Shown here piece by piece: positions 7,611 through 15,738 of a stretch of DNA of 64,000 bases (positions are counted from its first letter, which is position 1; the number at the start of each line of letters is the position of its first letter). A program made the translations under genes and the position numbers. Location: assembly GCA_944385415.1 (NCBI GenBank), contig CALWXC010000004.1:85862-149861 (forward strand), read 5' to 3'. The stretch is from an uncultured Oscillospiraceae bacterium. GTDB taxonomy: Bacteria > Bacillota > Clostridia > Oscillospirales > Oscillospiraceae. A model generated the notes under the pieces. That model did not search any database, was not told the DNA's origin, and was given only the letters and a program-made list of their open reading frames with translations.

Positions 7611-9419
7611 ATGAGCCGTTCTTATTATGAGAAACTCGCCCGCATCGATTTGACCGCCGGTACGGTGGCCGTGGAACCCCTGGAGCTGGAAAAGGCCCAG
7701 CGGTACATCGGCGGCCGTGGTTTGGGCACCAAAATCCTCTACGATGAGGGCGTCGCCACCGTGGACCCCCTGGGTCCCGACAACAAATTGGTGTACATCA
7801 CCGGCCCCATGACCGGTACGCCGTCGCCATCCTCAGGCCGCTATATGGTCTGCACCAAGTCTCCCCTGACGGGCATGATCGCCTGTTCCAACTCCGGCGG
7901 CATCTGGGGCGCCAAGCTGAAACACGCCGGCTGGGACGGTCTCATTGTCGAGGGTGTGGCCAAGGAGTGGACCTATCTGCTGGTGGACGATGGGGAAATT
8001 ACGTTCCACAGCGCCGAGCAGTATGTGGGCATGAAGAGCGAGGACATGGACGAAGCGCTGCGCAAGGTCCACGGCGAGAAAGCCTCCGTTCTGAACATCG
8101 GCCCCGCCGGTGAGCACCAGGCGCTGCTGGCCGCCATCATCAACGACAAGGACCGGGCCGCCGGCCGCTCCGGCGTCGGCGCGGTCATGGGCTCCAAGAA
8201 GCTCAAGGCCATTGTGGTCAAGGCCAGCGTGGGCCATGTGACCACCCTCCATGATGAGGACGCCCTGAAGCAGTCCACCAGCCGCTGCCTGGGCATTCTC
8301 AAGGAAAACGGTGTTACCGGCCAGGGTCTTCGGGCCTACGGCACCGCCGTTCTGGTCAACATCATCAACAACATCGGTTCCCTGCCCACCAAGAACTGGC
8401 AGGAGGCCTATTTTGAAGCCGCCGAGAAGATTTCCGGTGAAACCATGGCCGAGACGTGTCTCGTCAAGCCCGGCGCGTGCTTCCGCTGCCCCATCGTCTG
8501 CGGCCGTATCGTCAAGCTCAACGACGGCAAGGTCTGCGGCGGTCCAGAATACGAACCCCTGTGGGCCTACGGCGCCAACTGCGGCGTAGACGATCTCAAC
8601 GCCATCAACGTGGCCAATATGCTCTGCAACGAGTACGGTCTGGACGCCATTTCCACCCCCTGTACCATCGCCGCCGCCATGGAGCTGTACCAGATCGGCG
8701 CCATCACTGAGGCGGACTGCGAGGGCGTTCCCCTGACCTGGGGCAGCGCTGAGGCCATTGTGGAGTGGACCCGCCGCATGGGCGCCGGTGAAACCGAACT
8801 GGGCAAGCGGATGGCCCAGGGTTCCTATCGTCTCTGTGAGCACTACGGCCATCCCGAGGTCTCCATGAGCGTCAAGAAACAGGAGATGCCCGCCTACGAC
8901 GCCCGCGGCATTCAGGGCATCGGCATCACCTACGCCACCAGCAATCGCGGCGGCTGCCACGTCCGGGGCTACATGATCTCCCCCGAGGTTCTGGGCTTGC
9001 CCCAGCAGCTGGACCGGACAGTGACCGACGACAAGGCCGCCTGGGCCAAAACCTTCCAGGACCTGACCGCCGTCATCGACTCCATGGGCAACTGTCTATT
9101 TACCTCCTTTGCCCTGGGGGCCCAGGAGTACGCCGACCTGCTCAACGCAGCCACCGGCACCAACTACACCGTGGAGACGCTGCTGGAAGCCGGTGAGCGG
9201 ATTTACAATCTGGAGCGGCTGTTCAACAAAGCCGCCGGTATGAAGCCCGAGGACGACCGGCTGCCCAAGCGTCTGCTGGAGGACCCCATCCCCGGCGGTC
9301 CCTCCAAGGGTATGACCAGCAAGATCGCGCTGACGCTGCCCCAGTACTACGAAGCCCGCGGCTGGGTGGACGCCTTCCCCACGGAAGAAACGCTGCGCCG
9401 CCTGGGCCTTGCTGAATAA
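7611..9419 (+). CDS. aor: Aldehyde:ferredoxin oxidoreductase (tungsten enzyme)
   Basis: A full-length AOR family enzyme, 602 aa. These enzymes oxidise aldehydes to acids, or reduce acids, with ferredoxin, using a tungsten bis-pterin and one [4Fe-4S] cluster. The N-terminal domain shows RYIGGRGLGTKILYD, GPMTGTPSPSSGRYMV and SPLTGMIACSNSGG..., all typical pterin-binding regions. Cluster cysteines are seen in GACFRCPIVCGR (C-x2-C-x3-C) and in DSMGNCLFTSF near residue 498. GPEYEPLWAYGANCGVDD and RGGCHVRGYM are also conserved. No dedicated ferredoxin-like small subunit or flavoprotein subunit is adjacent, so ferredoxin is the likely partner. Substrate is unknown. It heads a short operon with MoaD-like and ThiF-like genes. 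Confidence 0.94.
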   Translation: MSRSYYEKLARIDLTAGTVAVEPLELEKAQRYIGGRGLGTKILYDEGVATVDPLGPDNKLVYITGPMTGTPSPSSGRYMVCTKSPLTGMIACSNSGGIWGAKLKHAGWDGLIVEGVAKEWTYLLVDDGEITFHSAEQYVGMKSEDMDEALRKVHGEKASVLNIGPAGEHQALLAAIINDKDRAAGRSGVGAVMGSKKLKAIVVKASVGHVTTLHDEDALKQSTSRCLGILKENGVTGQGLRAYGTAVLVNIINNIGSLPTKNWQEAYFEAAEKISGETMAETCLVKPGACFRCPIVCGRIVKLNDGKVCGGPEYEPLWAYGANCGVDDLNAINVANMLCNEYGLDAISTPCTIAAAMELYQIGAITEADCEGVPLTWGSAEAIVEWTRRMGAGETELGKRMAQGSYRLCEHYGHPEVSMSVKKQEMPAYDARGIQGIGITYATSNRGGCHVRGYMISPEVLGLPQQLDRTVTDDKAAWAKTFQDLTAVIDSMGNCLFTSFALGAQEYADLLNAATGTNYTVETLLEAGERIYNLERLFNKAAGMKPEDDRLPKRLLEDPIPGGPSKGMTSKIALTLPQYYEARGWVDAFPTEETLRRLGLAE

Positions 9420-9435
9420 CCGCATTTTTGATACC

Positions 9436-9461
9436 ATGGAGGGGAAGCAATTCCCCTCCAT
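9436..9461 (+). terminator. Hairpin between AOR and the MoaD-like gene
   Basis: A perfect 11-bp stem, ATGGAGGGGAA with its complement, and a GCAA tetraloop. AACCGTTTTT follows. It could partly end transcription after AOR, so that the small cofactor genes are made in lesser amount. Confidence 0.55.
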
Positions 9462-9489
9462 AACCGTTTTTACAAGAGGAGTGACTGCC

Positions 9490-9711
9490 ATGCTGGAAGT
9501 CCGTCTGTTTGCCACCCTGCGGCAGGGCCGGGAAAAAGTCTATCACCTGGACGCCGCCGGATTCCCCGACGGCACCGCCGTTCTGGACCATCTGCACATT
9601 CCCAAAGAGGAAGTGGCCATTTTCCTGCGCAACGGGTTCCACAGCCCCACAGACACCGCCCTGGCGGACGGGGACATTGTGGCCATTTTCCCGCCCACCG
9701 GCGGCGGCTGA
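9490..9711 (+). CDS. MoaD/ThiS-family ubiquitin-like sulfur carrier
   Basis: A 73-aa beta-grasp protein: EVRLFATLR at the start, AVLDHLHIPKEEVAIFLRNG in the middle, LADGDIVAIFPPTGGG at the end. The C-terminal Gly-Gly is the feature that is adenylated and thiocarboxylated for sulfur transfer into molybdopterin. The ATG at 9490 has an AAGAGGAG site; an earlier in-frame ATG at 9409 lies inside AOR. It lies between AOR and a ThiF-like E1 and is probably a dedicated carrier for the tungstopterin of AOR. Such MoaD-like genes beside AOR genes are common. Confidence 0.87.
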   Translation: MLEVRLFATLRQGREKVYHLDAAGFPDGTAVLDHLHIPKEEVAIFLRNGFHSPTDTALADGDIVAIFPPTGGG

Positions 9712-9723
9712 GGAGGTACCCCT

Positions 9724-10398
9724 ATGGAGGAACGCTACCTGCGCAATCTGGGGCCGCTGACCGAAGCGGAACAAGCGCTGCTTGCATCCAAAACCGTCTT
9801 TCTTGCCGGTTTGGGCGGTCTGGGCGGCCATCTGCTGGAACACATGCTGCGGCTGGGGGTGGGGGCCATTGTGGCCGCCGACGGCGACCGCTTCACCCCC
9901 TCCAATCTCAACCGGCAGCTGTTGGCCACGGAGGACAACCTGGGACAGCCGAAAGCCCAGGCGGCGGCGGAACGGGCTGCCGCCGTCAATCCCGGCGTCC
10001 GGATCACCGTCGTATCCGCACCGCTGACGGCCCAAAACCGGGACGCCCTGCTGGCCGGGTGCGATCTGGCCCTGGACGGTTTAGACAATCTGGAAGCCCG
10101 GCGGATTCTAGCCGCCGGCTGTGACCGGGCCGGGATTCCCCTGGTCCATGGCGGTATCCGGGACTGGTGCGCTCAGGTGGCGGTGATTCCGCCGGGCAGC
10201 GGCCTGCTGGACCGAATTTACCCGCCCCATCTGTCGGAACTCTCCCCCAGCGGCACCGTCTCGCCGGTACCGGCCTGGTGCGCCGCCGTTCAGGCGGCCC
10301 AGGCGCTTTGTCTCCTCTGTGGCCGTCCCGCGCCCCTGTGGGGCAAGCTGTTGGCCGCGGACCTGCTCCACGGAGAACAGGAGATTCTGCCCCTGTAA
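9724..10398 (+). CDS. ThiF/MoeB-family E1-like adenylyltransferase
   Basis: A 224-aa E1-like enzyme that should adenylate the C-terminus of the neighbouring MoaD-like protein. The nucleotide-binding GLGGLGGHLLEHMLRLGVG is followed by ADGDRFTPSNLNRQLL, including the Arg and Asp of the active site, and LALDGLDNLEARR. The usual MoeB zinc site (two CxxC pairs) is not evident and there is no rhodanese domain, so the protein is a minimal version. It starts 12 nt after the carrier gene with a GAGGAGG site. Pairing with the carrier makes a role in pterin sulfuration likely, but thiamin or another sulfur pathway cannot be excluded. Confidence 0.85.
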   Translation: MEERYLRNLGPLTEAEQALLASKTVFLAGLGGLGGHLLEHMLRLGVGAIVAADGDRFTPSNLNRQLLATEDNLGQPKAQAAAERAAAVNPGVRITVVSAPLTAQNRDALLAGCDLALDGLDNLEARRILAAGCDRAGIPLVHGGIRDWCAQVAVIPPGSGLLDRIYPPHLSELSPSGTVSPVPAWCAAVQAAQALCLLCGRPAPLWGKLLAADLLHGEQEILPL

Positions 10399-10401
10399 GG
10401 T

Positions 10402-11217
10402 TTAGCCCACCTGGATATCGATTTCGGTCAGATAGTCCTCCGGCGTCGGACTGACAGTCTCATTGATGACGGTTTCATAGGCATAGCCCGTCAATGGGAT
10501 GCCCTGAGCTTTCGCATAGGCCAGCATCCGTTCATAGGCCGCCGGAACCTGCTCCCAATAGCCCCGGCAATAGGCCCGCAGATAGGTGCCGCCAGGGCGG
10601 ATATGCTGCCGCGGAACGGCAGCGGCGTCGGGACAACGCAGGAAAATGGCTGTGTAACCCCAGAAATCTTTCTGTTTCAGCCGTTCCACCGGGATCATGG
10701 CCCCGTAGTCAATGCCATACAGCCGCCGGAGTCCATGGTCCGTCACGGCCTGCTGGGAGGTCTGTACGTCCTCCTCCATGGTGGCGGTCCGGGACGTTTC
10801 CAGCAGGGCCAGACGGCGTGGTTCCACCGTCACTAACCCCATCTGGTCCGGGTTCACCTGCCGCAGCTGTTCCAGAGATTGCCGCTGACGGCCCAGTGCT
10901 TCCTGCAATTCCCGCAGATGGGCCATGGCTGCGTCCAGCTCCGCCGCCTTTTCCGCCATGAGGATGTCCAGCTCCTCCACGGACCGGTGGGCCATCCAGG
11001 CCCGGATATCGGGGATGGACATGTTCAGCTCCCGCAGCATGAGAATGGTGCCCAGGGTGGCGCTCTGGAGAAAGCTGTAATATCGGTAGCCGTTCTCCCC
11101 CACCACCGCCGGACGGAACAGGCCGATTTCATCGTACCACATCAGCGTTTTTTTATGGATGCCGTGGGCCTTGGCAAATTCTCCAATGGTATAAAGGTGT
11201 CTGGCGTCCTGGGGCAT
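10402..11217 (-). CDS. MerR-family transcriptional regulator with effector-binding C-terminus
   Basis: A 271-aa regulator. Residues 8-75 are the MerR HTH (YTIGEFAKAHGIHKKTLMWYDEIGLF, then GYRYYSF). A dimerisation coiled coil follows (EELDILMAEKAAELDAAMAHLREL), then a GyrI-like effector domain up to the end. MerR proteins of this build respond to drugs or metabolites and untwist promoters with long spacers. The ATG at 11217 has a CAGGAGGTG site. It is divergent from a nitroreductase gene with overlapping promoters, so it may control that gene. The inducer is unknown. Confidence 0.87.
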   Translation of the reverse strand: MPQDARHLYTIGEFAKAHGIHKKTLMWYDEIGLFRPAVVGENGYRYYSFLQSATLGTILMLRELNMSIPDIRAWMAHRSVEELDILMAEKAAELDAAMAHLRELQEALGRQRQSLEQLRQVNPDQMGLVTVEPRRLALLETSRTATMEEDVQTSQQAVTDHGLRRLYGIDYGAMIPVERLKQKDFWGYTAIFLRCPDAAAVPRQHIRPGGTYLRAYCRGYWEQVPAAYERMLAYAKAQGIPLTGYAYETVINETVSPTPEDYLTEIDIQVG

Positions 11218-11245
11218 GGTTCCCACCTCCTGTGTCGTTTTGGAT

Positions 11246-11274
11246 ACTATAGCATATGTCGTTGCTTTTTGCAG
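11246..11274 (-). promoter_or_regulatory. Predicted promoter of the merR gene
   Basis: Minus strand: CTGCAA (11274-11269), a 17-nt spacer, TATAGT (11251-11246). Its -35 box lies within the spacer of the opposing promoter, so the two cannot both be occupied. Confidence 0.45.
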
Positions 11275-11290
11275 CCCCATGGAGTATACT
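11262..11290 (+). promoter_or_regulatory. Predicted promoter of the nitroreductase gene
   Basis: TTGCTT (11262-11267), a 17-nt spacer and TATACT (11285-11290). It overlaps the divergent merR promoter. Confidence 0.6.
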
Positions 11291-11332
11291 GGAAAAAAAC
11301 AGAAGGAGGCGGGCCACGGGCCCAAGTTTGGT

Positions 11333-12073
11333 ATGAACGAGATTTTACGCGCACTCCATGAGAGAAAGTCGGTGCGGCTCTACGAGGACCGGCCGGTTCC
11401 CGATTCGGTAAAGGCTGCTGTTCTGGAAGCCGCGGTACAGGCCCCCACGGCAGGCAATCAGCAGCTGTACACCATTCTGGACATCACCGATCCGCAGCTC
11501 AAGCACGCCCTTTCCATCACCTGCGACAATCAACCCTTTATTGCCCAGGCCCCTATGGTGCTGGTGTTCCTGGCCGACTGCAAAAAATGGTACGACGCCT
11601 ACCGCTATGCCGACTGCAACCCCCGGGAGCCCGGCGTGGGTGATTTGCTGCTGGCCGTCAGTGATGCCAACATTGCCGCCCAAAACGCCGTCACCGCCGC
11701 GGAAAGCCTGGGCCTTGGTTCCTGTTACATCGGCGATATCATGGAACACGCCGCCGAGCAGCGCCGTCTGCTCCATCTACCGGACTACGTCTTCCCTGCC
11801 GCCATGGTGGTATTCGGTTACCCCACGGAGCAGCAGCGCCGCCGTCCCAAACCCACCCGCTGCCCCATGGAGCAGATTGTCCATGAGAATAGGTACCGTA
11901 TCCTCGACGAGGCGGAACTGCGTCACATGCTGGAGGACAAAGCGGGAGAAAAGCCCTATGAGGCGTGGCTCAACGCCTTCTGTCAGCGGAAGTACAATTC
12001 AGACTTTTCCCGGGAGATGACCCGGTCTGTGGCCGCGTATCTGCGGCAGTATCACATGCCGGAAGAAGATTGA
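11333..12073 (+). CDS. Nitroreductase-family NAD(P)H flavin oxidoreductase (NfsA/FRP type)
   Basis: A 246-aa FMN enzyme. The FMN-phosphate motif HERKSVRLYEDRPV is at the start, PTAGNQQ follows at about residue 38, SLGLGSCYIGDI forms the second flavin contact, and AAMVVFGYP closes the core. The extended C-terminus with RYRILDE and FCQRKYNSDFSREM is typical of the oxygen-insensitive NfsA/FRP group. It may reduce nitro compounds, quinones or flavins. The only strong Shine-Dalgarno (AAGGAGG, about 11302-11308) lies some 24 nt before the ATG, with a GGGCC/GGCCC hairpin between. No other in-frame start fits better. The MerR regulator is divergent. Confidence 0.88.
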   Translation: MNEILRALHERKSVRLYEDRPVPDSVKAAVLEAAVQAPTAGNQQLYTILDITDPQLKHALSITCDNQPFIAQAPMVLVFLADCKKWYDAYRYADCNPREPGVGDLLLAVSDANIAAQNAVTAAESLGLGSCYIGDIMEHAAEQRRLLHLPDYVFPAAMVVFGYPTEQQRRRPKPTRCPMEQIVHENRYRILDEAELRHMLEDKAGEKPYEAWLNAFCQRKYNSDFSREMTRSVAAYLRQYHMPEED

Positions 12074-12089
12074 AACAGCGTATGAAACT

Positions 12090-12126
12090 GGGGCGTGCTG
12101 CGATGGCAGCACGCCCCAACTTTTTT
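12090..12126 (+). terminator. Intrinsic terminator of the nitroreductase gene
   Basis: A perfect 12-bp stem, GGGGCGTGCTGC and complement, a GATG loop, then AACTTTTTT. The converging GGDEF/EAL gene ends at 12125, inside the T-run. Confidence 0.85.
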
Positions 12127-14356
12127 ATTGCATAAAGGTTTCGTCAAAGGTTTTGACATCAACGGGTTTACTGTAGTAGTAACCCTGGCCCAGGTCGCAG
12201 TGCAGCTCCCGCAGCAAGGCCTCATCCTCCGCCGTCTCCACGCCCTCGGCCACCGTTTCCAGTCCCATGGTCCGGGCAAACTGAATGAGCTGATCCAGAA
12301 TCGCCCGCCGCCGGGCGGCATCTTCCTCGGTGGCCGCCATGGCTAGAAAACCACGATCCAGCTTCAATTCATCGATTTTCAGCTGATACAGCGCATTGAG
12401 GGACGAATACCCCGTACCGAAGTCATCCATGGAGACCCGGAAGCCCTGTTGATGGAGCTGATCGATGACGTCGTTGAGCTCCTTCGTGTTGCCCGTAGCC
12501 ACACCCTCCAGGATTTCCAGCGTCACATACCGGGGCGGCACGTCATATTTCTGGACAATGGCGGTGAGTTTTTCCACGTACCCGGCACTGAAGAACAGCA
12601 GCCGCGTCTGGTTGACCGAAATAGGCACTGGTACCCGGCCCGCGTCCATCCACCGCCGCAGCTGGCGGCACACCTGATCCATCATATAGAGGTCCAGCTG
12701 GATGCAGAATCCGTTTTCTTCAAACAGCGGAATAAACTCATTGGGATACCGGTAGGTCCCGTCGGGTTTCCGCCATCGGACCAGCGCTTCCGCACCGGCC
12801 AGCGCCCCAGTATCCAACCGGAACTTGGGCTGCAAAAACAGCTCATACTGCTCCTGATCCAGCGCCAGCTGCATGGTGTTTTCAATCTGACATTTGCGCC
12901 GTTCCTCGGCGTGGACCTTGGCATCGTAGAACGATATCTCCGTCTGCATGGATGCCTGAATGCTCTGCATGGCCAGCAGCGCCTGGACCCGGTCACCCCC
13001 CACGGTCACACCGCAGTACAGGGCCACACCGCCGCCGTAGTGCTTCTGCCACGCTGTGCGGACGGCGGCCGTGAGCCGTTCCACCCGCTCCCGCAGAACC
13101 GATTCGTCCGTATCTTCCATCATAATATAGAACAAGTCCGCCGCGTCCCGGCAGAAAAATTCTCCCGGGCGCATCTGTTCCTCAATGGCGGCCTTCAAAT
13201 CCTGCAGGACCTGGTCGCCGGCGGCGGAGCCGTGGAGCTCATTGATGAATTTAAACCGGTGGATATTGACCGCCACAATGCTATAGGGCAAGTGCTGGGA
13301 CTTGCGCTCTTCCAGCCGCTGCTCAAACCGGACGGCGTTCTCCGCGCCGGTGACCGGGTCATAATAGGCTAACTTCACCAGAGCCGCGCTGTTGCGCCGG
13401 AATGCCATATAGCCCAGGTACAGAATGGCCATGGCCACCAGCACCACCAGCGACAGGGAAACCGCCGCCACCATCAGAATATGGCCCATATATTGGGAGG
13501 TGCTCATATCCGTATCGGCGCAGTAGAGATACCAGTTGTTGATGCCCACCGGCTCAATGTAGAACTGATACCGGTTGCCGTCGTAAACAAAGGACGACGA
13601 GACACTCTCCTGATTGGCAAAGGCCTTCCGCGCCGCCTCCTGGGCCTCTGCCGACATAAAGGAATCGTCAAACAGCGTCTCCGGCTGCTCTTTGATGACC
13701 GAATAGGACGAACGAATGAGAAATTCTCCCTGATCATTGAGCAGATGGAGATAGCCCTTGCCGCCCAACACCGTATCGCCGCTGAGAATTTCCTCAAAAA
13801 TTCCAATGTTGTCGCAGGCCGTCAATACGCCTACCACCGCTCCGCCTTTATACACCGGTACACTGTAGGTACACAGCTTTTCATTGTTGGCCGCAGTCTT
13901 AAAGTCCGCGCTGGAAAACAGCCGCGAAATGCTCTCCTTTCCCTCAAAGGCCGACTCCACCGTATCAATCACATCCTCCTGGCACTGCGCCAGTGGGCAC
14001 GATTGGGGATTGTCCACGTCGCTCCGTGTCATGACCCCCATGCGATCCTGGGTGAAAAACGCCATGTTGACAAAATCATTGCTGCCGTTGGCCGCCTGCA
14101 ATACCGTATGCAGCCGCTCCCGGTCCTCCAAATCCTCATAGGACAGAATGGATGCCGCTGTCCGCAGACACTGGAAGTTGTAATCGATCTGCTTTAGAAT
14201 TCGTTTTTTGTACTCCTGCGTCTCCGCTTGCAGCTGAATCTGGGTTGACTCCTGCATAGACTGGTACAGATAATACAGCACGCAGCCCGACGCCATGCAG
14301 AGCACCAAAACCACGATTATAACACCCAGGGTCAGTCTGTGGAGCTTGTGCTTCAT
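12125..14356 (-). CDS. Membrane sensor with degenerate GGDEF and intact EAL domain (probable c-di-GMP phosphodiesterase)
   Basis: A 743-aa protein. One membrane helix near the N-terminus (VIIVVLVLCMASGCVLYYL) is followed by an extracytoplasmic sensor of about 240 aa, resembling a Cache domain, and a second helix (VAAVSLSLVVLVAMAILYL). The GGDEF region has RDAADLF where active cyclases have RxGGDEF, so cyclase activity should be lost. The EAL domain keeps EALVRW, the Asn in SVNQTR, LEILEG, DDFGTGYSS, KLDRGF, ETVAEGVET and GQGYYYSKP. It should therefore hydrolyse c-di-GMP, perhaps gated by the sensor. The ATG at 14356 has GGAG upstream; a GTG at 14380 is possible. It stands alone. Confidence 0.9.
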   Translation of the reverse strand: MKHKLHRLTLGVIIVVLVLCMASGCVLYYLYQSMQESTQIQLQAETQEYKKRILKQIDYNFQCLRTAASILSYEDLEDRERLHTVLQAANGSNDFVNMAFFTQDRMGVMTRSDVDNPQSCPLAQCQEDVIDTVESAFEGKESISRLFSSADFKTAANNEKLCTYSVPVYKGGAVVGVLTACDNIGIFEEILSGDTVLGGKGYLHLLNDQGEFLIRSSYSVIKEQPETLFDDSFMSAEAQEAARKAFANQESVSSSFVYDGNRYQFYIEPVGINNWYLYCADTDMSTSQYMGHILMVAAVSLSLVVLVAMAILYLGYMAFRRNSAALVKLAYYDPVTGAENAVRFEQRLEERKSQHLPYSIVAVNIHRFKFINELHGSAAGDQVLQDLKAAIEEQMRPGEFFCRDAADLFYIMMEDTDESVLRERVERLTAAVRTAWQKHYGGGVALYCGVTVGGDRVQALLAMQSIQASMQTEISFYDAKVHAEERRKCQIENTMQLALDQEQYELFLQPKFRLDTGALAGAEALVRWRKPDGTYRYPNEFIPLFEENGFCIQLDLYMMDQVCRQLRRWMDAGRVPVPISVNQTRLLFFSAGYVEKLTAIVQKYDVPPRYVTLEILEGVATGNTKELNDVIDQLHQQGFRVSMDDFGTGYSSLNALYQLKIDELKLDRGFLAMAATEEDAARRRAILDQLIQFARTMGLETVAEGVETAEDEALLRELHCDLGQGYYYSKPVDVKTFDETFMQ

Positions 14357-14571
14357 AGCTGTCTCCGTCACTGTGTCCACCTCCCGACGCCCTTGGAAGT
14401 TTTATGCAATCTCTTTTATCATCATAACTTTTTTTAAGAGATTCGTCAAGTAATTATCCATAAAAAGCGGACTTCTATGCACTTTTACCGAAAATGACAT
14501 GGTAAATCCCCGCTCTTTCCATTCCTTTTTGCAAGTCCCTGTCTATGCTGTATGCACAGCATTGTCAAAAA

Positions 14572-14606
14572 ACCGGGCGTACCGCGAATGCCGCAGTACG
14601 CCCGGT
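14572..14606 (-). terminator. Intrinsic terminator of the DUF3793-flavodoxin operon
   Basis: An 11-bp stem, ACCGGGCGTAC with its complement, is followed on the minus strand by a run of six T. It lies 22 bases after the flavodoxin stop. Confidence 0.82.
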
Positions 14607-14628
14607 CCAGTTTGCCGTTGGAATGGTG

Positions 14629-15054
14629 TTACGATGCCAGTGTCCGGCCCAGTAATTGGCAGGCGGCCACGGCCTCCTCGTCGGGGGCTTCGTTGCAGAT
14701 GACGCCGTTGGACACCAGATCGGCGCCGTCGGCGCGGACCTGTTCTTCCCAGTTGCGCATCCACTCACCGTCGCCCCAGCCGTAGGAGCCGAAAAGCCCC
14801 AGACGCTTGCCCCGGATGCCCTCGCGGCACTGTTCAAACAGGGGCGCGAACTCCGTCTCCTCCAGTTCCTCAGCGCCCATGGACGGGCAGCCGAATGCCA
14901 CCGCGTCGAACTGGTCCAGCTCCGCCGCTGTGAACTCCGCCGCAGTCTTCACCACGGCTTCGCCGCCGCCATCCTTGACGCCCTGAGCCACTGCCGCCGC
15001 CATGGCTTCCGTATTGCCTGTTCCACTCCAAAAAACCACTGCAACCTTACTCAT
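14629..15054 (-). CDS. Short-chain flavodoxin
   Basis: A 141-aa flavodoxin. The FMN phosphate loop is SGTGNTEAMA (residues 10-19), the flavin loops are CPSMGAEELEETEF and GSYGWGDGEWM, and the end matches the family. It carries low-potential electrons and can replace ferredoxin when iron is scarce. It is the second gene after DUF3793, 49 nt downstream, under one promoter with two palindromic operators. That layout agrees with control by iron. Confidence 0.93.
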   Translation of the reverse strand: MSKVAVVFWSGTGNTEAMAAAVAQGVKDGGGEAVVKTAAEFTAAELDQFDAVAFGCPSMGAEELEETEFAPLFEQCREGIRGKRLGLFGSYGWGDGEWMRNWEEQVRADGADLVSNGVICNEAPDEEAVAACQLLGRTLAS

Positions 15055-15103
15055 AGTATTACAACCTTTCTATCCTCATATTATGGATGGGATGACACGT
15101 TGA

Positions 15104-15652
15104 TCATCCGGCCACTGCCAGACGTTCAATGGGTTTGCCGCCGGCCAGCTGGCGGCAATACACCTGGGTACACTTCCGGTAGCGGTTAAACAGCTTCTCC
15201 GCCGCCCGGGCATCGCCGTAGACCTTCCAACAGCCCACACAAGTGCAGTCGGTGCGGCCGTCGAGAAAGCCCCGGACGTCCTCCGGCGGATATCCCAGAA
15301 ACAGCCCGATTTCATGGGGGAATTCTTCGCTGCCTTCCAGCCGCCGCCGGAGATGGGCCAGGCACGCTTCGGCACAATCGCTGTCATACCCCCGTGGCCG
15401 CAGCAACGCAGCCGCCGCGTCCCGGCACAGGTCCCGTCGGAGCCGCTCGGGCCGAAACAAGTACAGAAGCGCCCGGCCGTTTCGACGGCGCAGCAGCGTC
15501 AGCCGCAGCCCTTTCCCCGCCAGCCGCCGGTTCCACCGGTCCACCGTCTCCCCCAGCGCCTGGCTGTCACCGCAGGCACAGGTGAAAAGACTGCCCGTTT
15601 TCAATCCCGCCAGCGTGGGCGAACAGTGCTGCACCAACAGTTGTTCCGACAT
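15104..15652 (-). CDS. DUF3793-family protein
   Basis: A 182-aa protein recognised as DUF3793 by LLVQHCSPTLAGLKTGSLFTC near the start, the RRxGRALLYLFRPERL stretch, the HEIGLFLGYPPEDVRGF motif, and the C-terminal CVGCWKVYGD and CRQLAGG. Function is unknown. The family is typically found beside flavodoxin and ferrous-iron transport genes in Clostridia, and several cysteines are conserved. It is the first gene of a two-gene operon with a flavodoxin. Start 15652 has an AAGGAGG site 6 nt upstream. Confidence 0.85.
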   Translation of the reverse strand: MSEQLLVQHCSPTLAGLKTGSLFTCACGDSQALGETVDRWNRRLAGKGLRLTLLRRRNGRALLYLFRPERLRRDLCRDAAAALLRPRGYDSDCAEACLAHLRRRLEGSEEFPHEIGLFLGYPPEDVRGFLDGRTDCTCVGCWKVYGDARAAEKLFNRYRKCTQVYCRQLAGGKPIERLAVAG

Positions 15653-15666
15653 AGATGCCTCCTTTT

Positions 15667-15690
15667 TGTAGTTAGTTTTTACTAACTACA
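15667..15690 (-). promoter_or_regulatory. Palindromic operator 2 before DUF3793
   Basis: TGTAGTTAGT and its exact complement are separated by four T (10-bp arms). It lies just upstream of the Shine-Dalgarno. The TTAGT..ACTAA core resembles DtxR/IdeR- or MntR-type metal-repressor sites. On RNA it would also be a hairpin next to the ribosome site. Confidence 0.55.
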
Positions 15691-15719
15691 GCTTTTAAAA
15701 AATTCCTCCCTTTTTGGAG

Positions 15720-15735
15720 GTTAGTTATTTCTAAC
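15720..15735 (-). promoter_or_regulatory. Palindromic operator 1 at the transcription start of DUF3793
   Basis: GTTAG-TTATTT-CTAAC lies directly downstream of the -10 box. It shares the TTAG..CTAA core with operator 2, so the pair is probably bound by the same metal-dependent repressor. Confidence 0.5.
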
Positions 15736-15738
15736 TGC

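Noticed and set aside
7611..9419. AOR as part of a bifurcating WOR complex
   Set aside because: No ferredoxin-like small subunit or NuoE/NuoF-type genes are next to it; a ferredoxin-linked AOR is the simpler reading.
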